Shown here piece by piece: positions 35,943-47,200 of a stretch of 64,000 bases of DNA (position 1 is the first letter of the stretch; each line of letters starts with the position of its first letter). The notes beneath the pieces were generated by a model. It saw nothing but the letters and a program-made list of their open reading frames with translations, did not search any database and was not told the origin of the DNA. The stretch comes from Aspidapion aeneum (Eukaryota; Arthropoda; Insecta; Coleoptera; Brentidae). The stretch covers positions 4,479,477 to 4,543,476 of the forward strand of contig OY755045.1 in NCBI GenBank assembly GCA_963576565.1, read 5' to 3'. Both the position numbers and the translations under genes were made by a program.

Positions 35943-36593
35943 CGGGGGTTCCACGAACATCGAAACAGAGCCCTTTTTGGGTATTTAGAGTGCGAATTTG
36001 GAGAAACGCTCGAACACGTCAATTTTGTTTGCGAGGAGGATACTTTTTGGCTATATTGAAATTTTTGTAGCACGAACCCCATTCAAGGGGTATACTTTAC
36101 CCCTGTATTTTGAATAGGGAAAGTGGGTCGTCTAGTGATACCTTGTTTTGAAGCTCTCTTGAATATCTTTACAACCGTGTCAAAATTTCAAAAATCCATC
36201 GATTAGTTTTTGAGATATTTGCTTTTAAATTTTAAAATTTAACATGGAATGATAAAATAAAAATTAAATCCGAAAAATATAAAATTATAATTAAATTTTT
36301 ATTTTATCAGTTTATTTTAAATTTGAAAGTTTGAAGGCAATTATCTCAAAACTAATGGATAGATTTTTGAAATTTTTACACGGTTGTAAGGACATTTAAA
36401 AGGCCTTCAAAACAAGGTATCACTAAACCCACTTTTCCTATCCAAAATATAGGGTAAAGTATAACTCTTGAAGGGGATTCGTGCTACAAAAGTTTCCCCC
36501 TCGCTAACGAAATCGACGTGTCCGAGCGTTTCTCCAAATTCACACTCTAAATACCCAAAAAGGCCTCTGTTTTGATATTCGTGAAACACCCTG
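35943..36593. mobile_element. Fold-back MITE with CAGGGTGTTTCACGAA ends
   Basis: Arms share TTTGGGTATTTAGAGTG, GGAGAAACGCTCG and TTTGTAGCACGAA in opposite orientation; the right end abuts TA. Confidence 0.75.
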
Positions 36594-39103
36594 TATTACT
36601 TACATTATGCAGATTTTTGTTAAAAGCACATTTTTTTTTTGTGAAATAATTTTTTTCTGAGGCGAAGTTGAAGAACTTTCTTTAATATGCTTTTCAAAAC
36701 AAATGAATTTTTTTAAAGAGAATATATAAAAGTCTGAAATTTTTTTTAACCCGTTCCCAGAATTACTACTGAATTGAATAGTATTGTTAATAAAAAATGG
36801 TTTAAACCTAAATCTAAAAATCTACCTTACATTTAAGAATATGATAAAGATTAAAAAATGTGTCAAACAATTAAAATATTAAAGGGCAGTTCAACTGTAG
36901 ATATTTTAACCTTTTGTATGAAAAAAAAAATTAAAAATGTTTTAAAAAAATTGCCTGTTAATAAGGTTACATGCTAAATTTTCAACGTTTTTTTTAAACA
37001 ATCCCATCCTCTATCAAGGTACCCAATAATACAAAGTACCGTCGTTCATTTTTATATCACACGTATTTTTTTACTCTAGACTGAGATCAAAATGAGCCCT
37101 CTTCCACCATCAATGCTTTGATAATTTTATTTTTTATAAAAAAAACATTTATTTTTATTTTATTCTTATCACCCTCATTAATACTCTATCTTTTACTGTA
37201 TCTCAAAAACTGGGTACAAGAACCTTTAAGGCCGTTTTCTCAACTTTTATGAAGTAATTACTCAGGTTAAGCCATAACCGGTAGATTTTGAATGGAAACA
37301 GACTAATTACACAACAAAATTCATAAAATTAGTGCCTACACTACGTAATTACCTTATTTTTTTTTAATGTCTGTGTAACTTTTAAAAGATATGGCAGTAG
37401 GTTCCATAAAAAGCAATATAATAAAACAACTCCTCAACAATCGAGCACTCAAGAGAAAAATACCATAGATTTTCGTTGGCCATAGCTCAAAAATATAGGT
37501 TATGCACCCAGGATTCCTTCGCCCTTAACGGATATTGTCATGACAAATGTATGGTGTCTCGACCGTTATTTTAAAAAAACTATACATTTATTTTTTTTCT
37601 AAATTATTTCCTTTTTTGGCCTCTAGAATTCCAATAGTAAACAATAACATTTTGAATTAAATTAAAAACACTTTCATTCTCTTAAAATCAATAAAAAGGG
37701 TAAAAGCTTTACACTGCAACAAGCCTATGGGATTAGTTACGAGTCTTAGGCGGTAGAGGGCATCAAAAAACTTTAGCAACAACACCCTCTCACTGCTGCT
37801 GTTATTACTAGCCGGAATCTATGACAGAGCCATCTACCCACAGATGTTATGAGCGGAGTTTGTTTTGTGTCCTTTAGGTTACTTATCTTGTTAGAGGTAA
37901 TTAAGTCAATGTTTTTTTTTTGTTTTCTATTGGAAAACTGGTTCGGGCCGGTCAGTTTCTTAAAAATATTGATTGCACTACTTTTCTTTTCTAATTATAA
38001 CAAGTATAGCACAGTTAGATTCAATATGGGCAGTGGATAATTTATTAAAAATATAGTTTTTTTGAAAATCCTTTAGCTGTTTAACTGTGTTTTCGATGAA
38101 TTTTTATTTAGGTGTAATTTTTAATAAAAGTAGATTGTTTTTTTTTAAGTTGTAACAAAGCTTAGTTAAGGTAGTTCAAAAATATAGGAGGAAAAATTAA
38201 ATAAAAAGAGTAATTTTCTTTGACTCATTTTTTAAAAGCGATTTTTGACGATGTTTAGGATTAAACAAGTATGGATAAATAGGTTCAAATTTATGCTACA
38301 AAAAAATTATATTATATAACTTTTTCAGGTACGAATAGATTTTGTCCTTATTATAAAGATATCAATTGAAATATATAAAAATATGGGTATATCTATTAGT
38401 TAAAGAGGTCTGAGCAATTTAATTATTTTTAAATAAAAAATTCACTGGAAGACAATTTTTTTGAACCTTTTTTTCCAAAAAGACTTTATAGATCATATTA
38501 AAACAATTAAATATATTTTTCTGGTTTTAAAAGTTGTAGGTTTTTTTTAAAGAATCTTCTACTGTTTTTTTGCCTATTTTAGTTTTACAACTAAAAGGAT
38601 TTACAAAAAAAATAAATGTCAAAACTAAAAATATTATGTATCATCAAATATTTAATTTTTAGTTTCCAATGCCCACATTTTTTAAGGCGCGATAGTTTTT
38701 TTTTATAATTGTAATATCAATATAAAAGCGACAACTTTACAGAGCATAATTAATTAATTAATTAATGACTTAATTAATTAAGAAGATCCGGAGAGACTTA
38801 ATTAAAAACTGGTAAAATTACGGATTGCGTTGTTATGCAGATCTTAATATTTTCACAAAAATACTATCCTACACTGAGAAAATAAGTAGATGTATGATTA
38901 ACAAAAATGCATTTGGCTTATTGGGCCTATATATGTTGCAAAATTTTTGGCTATCGTAGCAACTTTTTGCAACTTGTTTTTGTCTTTATGTCCGTGACAA
39001 ACATTTATTCAATTTTTGCAAACATTTATAATATTATAATCAAAAATTTGTCAACATATAGGCGCCAGTCAAAATCACTTTGCTGGTCAAATTTCTCAGT
39101 ATG
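36594..39103. other. AT-rich intergenic DNA, no gene recognised
   Basis: Between Cdk9 and ataxin-1. Only a TTAATTAA run (38745-38780) and short open frames without family resemblance. Confidence 0.5.
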
Positions 39104-40345
39104 CCGGGTGAGCCAAAAAAACGGGATTAGTTTTTTTCATTATAACTTTTGAACTATCCCATCCATATTAATGGGACAAACTGCACTTGGCAGAGAATTA
39201 ATCAGAGCTTTGACTAGATGTACCTTTTTGTCCGCCATCTCAAAATCCAAGATGGCGGACGAAATTAAATTGTACCCTTCAGAGATGCTCGTTTATTCTT
39301 GTGTTGCGAACATGTTTTAATTATTTTTTTAAAATGCCATGCACAACAAGGTATAAATCAGCAAAATTGGTTCAGTGGTTCTAAAAATTTTTTTTTGTTT
39401 CAACCATTGCATTGTTTTGAATATTATACGATTCCCTTGCCAATCAGTTCTGCATTTATTTCCTTATAAATTAATTAATACTAAACCGATTTTGATGAAA
39501 TAAAAAACATCCCAATAAAAATTGATTGCTTTTTGAAGATCATGATCAAAATGTATCGCCATCTTAAAATTTGAGATGACGAACATACTTGATTCTTCAA
39601 AATGGCGTGTTTATCTTATTTTCCGAAAATGTTTTAGTTTTTTTTAATTTAAAGAAAATCACTACTTTTCTCCCGGATTAGAACGTACAAATTAATAAAA
39701 TCGGTGTAGTGGTTCTCACAAAACCTGATTTTCTGTTTACCATAATTTAAACCTCGTTATGTGGGCGAAAGTAGTGCTTTTCTATAAAAAAAAAGCTAAA
39801 ACATTTTAGGAAAATAAGAATAAACACGCCGTTTTGAAGAATCGATTCTGTCTATCATCTTAAATTTTAAGATGGCGATAAACTTTGATCATGATCATTA
39901 AAAAGAAATCAATTCTAATCAAGATGTTTTTTATTTCATTAAAATGGGTTCAGTAGTAATAAAGTTATAAGGACATAAATGCAGACATGATTGGCAAGGC
40001 AATCCTATAATATGCAAAACAATGGTTGAAATAAAATTAATTTTGTTTAAACTACCAGACCTATTTTGCTGATTCGTATCTTGTTGTACGTGTCAAGAAT
40101 GCAGCTTTTTTACTCATTTAAAAAAATACTTAAAACGTGCTCGCAACAAAAGAATAAACGAGCATCTTTAAAGGAAACATTTTAATTTCGTCCGCCATCT
40201 TGAATTTTGAGATGGCGGACAAAAAAATATATTTAATCAAAACTCTGATTAATTCTCTGCCAAGTACAGTTTATCTCATTAAAATCGATTGTATAGTTCA
40301 AAAGTTAGAATGAAAAAGAATGTTCGGTTTTTTTGGCTCACCCGG
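39104..40345. mobile_element. Near-complete palindrome (~600 bp arms), CCGGGTGAGCC ends
   Basis: CCGGGTGAGCCAAAAAAAC at left, inverted at right. Arms stay paired to the centre (~39720): CCGCCATCT..AAGATGGCGGAC, GCTCGTTTATTCTTGT, TTCTGCATTTAT. Confidence 0.85.
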
Positions 40346-40446
40346 TACTATTGAGTTGGTCTAGAAATTGGATTCTATGGCAAATTTTTTATATTCTCGT
40401 AATTTTGTTTTTTGAAAAAGGTACTACCGACTCTCCTTAAACGGTT

Positions 40447-40771
40447 TAGGGTGTCCGAAATAAAAAGAAATACATGGAGATATCAAAAACGAATTCTAAA
40501 AAAAATAAAAGGCCTGGAAAAAATTCGTTAATAATCTCGGACTAGCAACATCCAAAATTGGTTAAATGCAAAAAAAAAGTTGCGCTATCCCTAACCCAAT
40601 CAAACACTGTATCAAAATTTAAAATATCTAGAGGTTTTCAAAAAATGAAGCAAAAATTAAAATTTGTTTTTTTTTAGAAAACTCGAAACCAATTTTTTCT
40701 AGACCTACTTTTTTTTTAAAAACCGTTCTTAAAACTCACATGTGTAGGTACTTTTATCTAGGACACCCTTT
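40447..40771. mobile_element. Short mariner-type MITE just past the ataxin-1 stop
   Basis: AGGGTGTCCGAAATAAAAAG and inverted GGACACCCTTTA; same terminus family as 41257-44047 and 57296-58438. It would form part of the ataxin-1 3' UTR if that exceeds ~80 bp. Confidence 0.65.
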
Positions 40772-40848
40772 ATAATTCTTTAAGACTAAATCCATAATAA
40801 AAAAATTAGTTGTCAGTCCCTATGCTAAGCATAAACGATCACATTCAA

Positions 40849-41203
40849 TCATTCAACCCGTCTTTTAGCCTCCTCCTCCCGCAGTCGTTCCTCTTCCTCT
40901 AACACATGATCGGGCGCCGACCACCGTCTCTTTCTAGAGCTCGCACACTCTGGCGACAAACTGCGCTGTTGCTGCTGCGCACCAGCGCTTGCGCAGTGCA
41001 GATTCATCGGCTCCTGATGCGCAATTGTCGAGTGCATGGACATCACAGGTTGCGTTACGTGGTGAGACGATGATGTCATCGACATCATAGGCGGGGGAGG
41101 CAGGTGGTGGATGTTGTTGTTGTTTGAGGAAGAGCCCGCGTTTACTGACAGCTGTCGTGACGTCATCGCAGTGGTTGTGGCTGTTGTCATTATGGTCGAA
41201 CCT
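40849..41203 (-). CDS. Atx-1: Ataxin-1 last exon (RKRRWSAP motif, stop)
   Basis: Acceptor CTTGTCAG, stop TGA 40851-40849. Thr/Ser/His/Met-rich stretch, then SRKRRWSAPD and a Glu/Arg helix ending EAKRRVE. Confidence 0.93.
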
Positions 41204-44200
41204 CTGACAAGGGAAGAAGATAGTTTTTTAAAGCAAAAAATTATTTATTATAAAGTGAGGGTGCTCCAAATAAAAGCAACTACATGTAGTAAGAGATACG
41301 AGTTTGAGAGAAAATTAAAAATATCTACAGGGGTTTTTAAAATATCGAGGAAAAACTAAAAATTGTGTTTTTTGAAAAATTTTAATATCGCCGCCAACTT
41401 TCAAACAAATTTAATGAAATTTGGAAGTTTTGTATAAGCACCTACGGCCAATTAAATGACGTTAACAATTTTTTTTCTAGGCCTTCTAGTTTTTTTGAAA
41501 CCATAGCCAATTTTGTTATTTTTTATGACCGCCATATTGAATTTATACGTGAATAAATAGAGCATTAAAAGAGCTTTTCAACCATGTATATATGGAACCT
41601 TCTTTTGCACATACAAAAATCGTAAGAAAACCCTCAATTTCCGCTTAAGGTTCTGTGGTTTGATGAACGCAAGTTTACAAACTGCGGGATATTTAACAGA
41701 CATAACTACGTGTACTGGGCCGATGAAAATCCGTTCTTAAATCGTGAGGTGCACCATTAAGTTAGGTGGGGTTTGAATGTATGGCTAGGAGTCATAAACT
41801 TGCACATACTATTTAACATTTTTATAATAATTTGACGGCACCGTTGACCAAATTTTAGAAAATTTGCCTCTTCAAGATGTAGCAAACATGTGGTTCCAGC
41901 AAGATGGAACACCTCCACATAATGCAAGAATCATAACCGACTATTTGAATCAGCAACATCGAAATAACTGGATCGGAAATCGAGGTCCAGTTGCCTGGCC
42001 TGCACGTTCTCCCGAACTTACGCTTCTTGATTTTTGTATTTGAGGATACTTAAAGGATAAAGTTTATTCTACTACTCAAAATACGATAGAAGCATTGGCG
42101 TAGCTAGGGGGGGGGGCAGGTGGGGCCTGGCCCCCCCTGAAGTCCCTCAGGCCCCCCTAAGATATTTTAGGCCTCCCCTACCGACTACTAGTAAAAGAAC
42201 ATGACGCTGAAAATACATACTTTTCTATTATTATTCGGGAAATATTCAAATAAAATAGGTGCATTAAAATTTAAAATCATTCAGATAATGTTTACATTTC
42301 AGGAAAAAGCCCTTGTCTTGCGGACTTAGGCTTTTTCTCTTTATATTATCGGTAACTTTTCTGCACTTATGCAATTTCCCGAAAATATTGTTTAAATTTA
42401 AACATAATTATGCATATTGAATATTTCATACATATTGGCGACATCTTGTAAAATATTATAAAAGTGTAAGTTGAATTTCGCATTTAATAAAGACAGCGAC
42501 CTTTGCCCCTCTGTTTCCGAAATCGGGTTGTAGATGTCGCAAGGTTATAAAAGACCTTTTTAAACTGTTTTTCTAAAATAAATATAATAATCTTTTTAGT
42601 TTTTTTGAGGTTAGCGTTTAGTGTCTTATGGAAATTCGTCGAGCAATACCGGAAAATTTTTAATATTAATACTTCTGCTCTAAGAGCAGAAATGACCGTT
42701 TTAAAGAATTGTATTTTTCGGTTAAATCAAACTGTTGGTCATGATTCTATCAAACAACATATAGCAGAAAACACCTATCCAAACCTCTACCCACTTTTTA
42801 AAGTTGCGAGTATTCTTCCAATTTCAAGTGCAACTTGCGAGAGGTCTTTCTCTGCCATGAGGAGAGTTTTTAATTGGCTTAACAACTATGACTCAAGAGA
42901 GACACTCAGGTTTGTCATTGTTATTCATAGAAAAAGATGTTGAGGCCGACTTAGACAGTGTGGTAGACGCTTTCAGTCAGCGACGTAGAAAACTTTCTTT
43001 GTAGAATTGCTGAATTACATACTTTCTGTGTATACATATAAATAAGTTGGTAAATGTATTATTAAATTTGTTATATTAAAATATTAGAACATTTAATGCG
43101 CGTATTTTTTTTTATTCATTGTACACTTTGCACGACTCTTTAAAACCTATGTTTGCTTTTTGTTCAAGATAGACCGGGGCCACGGCCCCCCCTGAAAAGC
43201 AAGGCTAGCTACGCCAATGGATAGAAGAACTTGAGGCAGCCGTTGTTCAAGTCATAGAAAAAATTACTGAACAAATGGAAAGATGCATGCATGTCTTTCA
43301 TTCATCGATGCAGGATTTGCATGAATAACAACGGTGGAATTTTCGAACATTTAGTTATTTAATACAATGCTTTGTTATCGGTTTTTAGTTTTATTTTAAA
43401 TTAAATAATAAATGCAAACTTTTGTTTCAGAAATAAAAGATAGATTTTAAGAAATTGTATGATTTCTTAACCAGAGAAAAATTGAAAAATAAGGGCCTTA
43501 AAGATTTCCATATAAATCAAATAAATGGAAAGGTTTTGAAAGGTAGTTACTTAGGTATGACAACAAACACAACTACGGCATTTGTTTCACAGTCAACTAA
43601 GTGAAAAACAATTTTTTTAATAAATTCACATTTTTCGTTACCAAAGATAGGCTTATTATACACGGTTGGAAAGCTCCTTTTATGTTCTATTTACTGAAGT
43701 ATAAATTGAGTATGGCGGTCATAAGAAATAACAAAGTTGGCAATGGTTTCAAAAAAATAGAAGGCCTAGAAAAAAATTGTTAACGTCATTCAATTGGCCG
43801 TAGTTGCTTATACAAATCTACCAAATTTCATTAAATGTGTTTGCAAGATGGCGGCGATATTTCAGTTTTTCAAAAAACACAATTTTAGTTTTTGCTCGAT
43901 ATTTTAAAAACCCCTGTAGATATTTTTAATTTTGATACGGCATCTAATTGGCCTTAGAATAGCGCAAATTTTTTCTCATTGAAACAAACTTGTATCTCTT
44001 ACCGTTTGCGAAATCCCCATGTAGTTGCTTTTATTTGGGACACCCTGTATACATCCAATTGTCAAAGAAGAAAAATTATCAAATGTTACAAAAGCCAAAA
44101 AAATTTAATTTAAAAGTTCAAGATTACGATTACGATTTTAGATGTATCGCCTAAAAAAAATTACTTACCCCCCTTGCACTGCCGATTTTTAATTTAATTT

Positions 44201-47200
44201 CTCCCAAAATTGTTGGCAACACTTTATAAGTTGGATTGTAACTTACCTTGAAGCAGGATGCGGCGCGTTCCCAGCACTCTTAACCTCTTTTCGAGGAGTA
44301 AGGGACACCAGGACGTCACCGACTTGCAGCCTGTGTACTTTGAGTCCATAACACCTCATGGTGCGCTCGGGACTGCAGCTGGCCCAGCCTTGGCCCATCA
44401 CGAAGTAAGGGTGCTCTGGAGTTGATTCGATTTCTACCTGTAACCAAAAAAACGAACTTTATTTCCAAGAATTACAGATAACATTAAAGCATTAGGGACT
44501 TCTTTCAATAAAGCCAGGCAGTAATAGTTTTCCATTGAAAACTGACAGTTGATCTTTCAAAATTGATATACCAAGGTCGAATTTATCAATCCAGTCGCTT
44601 ATTTTCCATTAATAATTACGGCACTATTAATTCCGGCTCTTATAATACACAAGGGCCTAACTTTGAAAGAAGACATCTGTTTTTATAATGCGAAACTGTC
44701 AGAATACTGCCCGGCACTATTACTGCCTGGCTTTATTGCAATAAGTACCTATTAAACCAACTTTGAACACCCTATATATACACAGGATGTCTCAGACCTC
44801 TCGTCCACCCATTTTTAAACCTAGGGGATGGATATTTTTAATGATCCAAAACATTATTCGAACTCAAAAAATTGATTGGTCGATAGCTATTTCCAAAAAA
44901 AGACACAAGAAGTTATAACTATATAATTCACTAAACGCAAATGTCTTACCCCAATCACAAAAATAATAGTAATAATAAAAAAATCACTCATTCTATAATT
45001 CTATTCACTATCATCACTAATACGAAGGATATCAAAGGAGTTCTTTATAAAATCGACCTCTCCTTTCTTTAGATTGTTTCCTTCAATATTTTTGAATTTA
45101 ACACTAGATTTTGCTTTCGCCCATTTAAACAGTTTTGGTTTTAAAGAAGGATCATTTTTACCAACAAGATTTGATGGATTCTCTTCTTCAGAATACAACA
45201 CTAGTAGCCCAACGAACCTGATTGGTTTTTGAACATTATTTATTTTAGTTTTATTTTTATTATAACTCTCTTTACTTATAATATCCTTCTTACTTTTATT
45301 AATAATATTTCCCTCGGTAATAGCTTTCGAATAATTTTTTTTTATATTATTACTTGCACAATCTGCTTCTTGGTCAATTTCAACATTAACTCCCCCGTTA
45401 GTAGATTTCGTATAATTTTCTTTCATGTAATTATTTGCAGAACCTTCGTCTTCTTCAATATCCAAAAGCTCGAAAAAGTTACTGGTTGGAATTAGCTTAT
45501 GTTCAAGATTACTTGAAACATTTTGTCTTTTGCTAGACTCCTTCTTACTAAATTTTCTTTTTGGTTCTTCCCAGAGACTGTTTTTTCCTAACCAAGGCGT
45601 CTCAACATTTTCCTTACTATCTTTAGATAAAATTAAGTCCTTAAAGGGTGCATCGAATTCCAAACTGTCCTTTGGTTTTGCAATATTTATGGAAGACTCT
45701 CCATGAATTCTTGAATCTAAACACTTCAGTTGGAAACTCGAATTTTTAACATGCGTAGGTGATGTTCTCATATCTACATTGTTTCTTTTAACTATTAAGT
45801 CAATCGATTTTGAGTCTGGTGCTGTGAAAGCTAAATTGTCTTTTTTATAAACGACGACTATATCATCCTTATGTTTTTCAGGATCTATTGGAGGTGGTCT
45901 AATTAGTCTCCAGTTTACATCTCCATGCTCATCACTGCTATCACTATCACTAGAATCCCGTCCCCAATGAATTTTCATAAATTCTTTTTGGTTCATTATA
46001 AATCCCACTGAAAATCTAGTTTTTTGTGATATTTTTTTATCAAAATTTGCAAAACACTTGTCGCTGGAGAATCAAAAACAAACTAGAACTGTTTATATTG
46101 TTATTGATTACAAAAAAAATCTTAGTTATCTATGATAAATATAACTAGATAAGTTATTTTTAAAACTATTTCTCCTAACTTAGCCCCACCCAAATTAAGC
46201 AAGGCTAGTGTGGGTATTGTTGAAAGACTAATGTCGATATAAACATAAAGCTAAGCAAACTAAAATAATTTTACATTCCTACTTAATTTGCAATCATCAT
46301 CATGTTGTGTCTAGCTTCAGTGTTTTATACCTTCTTATCACTTTAACTGAAAAGTTTCAATTTCAAATTTGTATAGTATAGCTCAGCATTTTTAGGAATG
46401 ACAATAATAAATCTGGGGGCGGAAACTGCTGTATCATCTTTTCTTGAAACAATTCAGCCCATATTTGACCTATCTAAAACTCTAATTCAAAAAGAGGTAC
46501 GCTAACTGCACACCCGTAGATCTTTATAGAGTTAACAATCTCTCAAAATTTCAAAAAACGTCGAAATTGCCACTCACGCATTTACTCACTCATGTATAGA
46601 TTATCAAAATTCTACTGTACTTCCAGACATGCTACAAAGCTGAAATTTGGCACACTGACAGAAACTGGAACCCTTGGAAAAAATCAAAAAAACCCAAATT
46701 TCTAATTTACTCCCCTCCCCCATACATATAAAGTTATGTAAAAGTAACATTGCCCACTTCCAGAGGCGCTAGAGAGCGAAGCAAATCCCAAATTTTAATT
46801 AATTTCCCTTCCCTATAAATGTAAAGTTACGTAAAAGTAACATTCTCCACTTCCAAAAACGCTAGAGAGCTGAGCTTTGGAAAACTAATAGAAACTATGA
46901 TAAAACTATAGGAAAAAAATTAAAAACACCAAAGTTTTAATTTACTTTTCTCTCCTATAAATGTAAAGTTATGTAAAATTAACATTGCCTACTTCCAGGA
47001 ACACTAGAGAGCTGAGCTTAATAAGGCTGATGGGAACTATGATAAAACCATCGGAAAATATAAAAAAGACCTCAAAGTTTTTTTATAAGGCATTGCAAAA
47101 TTTTGAAATATTCCGCATATTTTACTACTTTAAAATTTAAATATTATAAATCCTTTAAAAAAGGAGTGAAATCATAACAAAAACATTTCATGTAAAAAAC

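Larger units (their letters stand above)
41257..44047. mobile_element. Mariner-like transposon filling the last ataxin-1 intron
   Basis: Left terminus GAGGGTGCTCCAAATAAAAG, right inverted GGGACACCCTG next to TA. On the plus strand 41640-42080 and 43228-43330 it encodes a broken DDE transposase: VLWFDERKFTNCGIFN, WFQQDGTPPHNARI, GPVAWPARSPELTLLDF, YLKDKVY, with stops. A hAT element is inserted at 42093-43219. It leaves ~50 bp next to the acceptor and ~200 bp next to the donor of the intron. Confidence 0.85.

Noticed and set aside
45229..45495. 88-codon hydrophobic plus-strand frame
   Set aside because: Antisense of the Asn/Lys-rich part of the orphan ORF; hydrophobicity is a by-product of AT-rich antisense codons.
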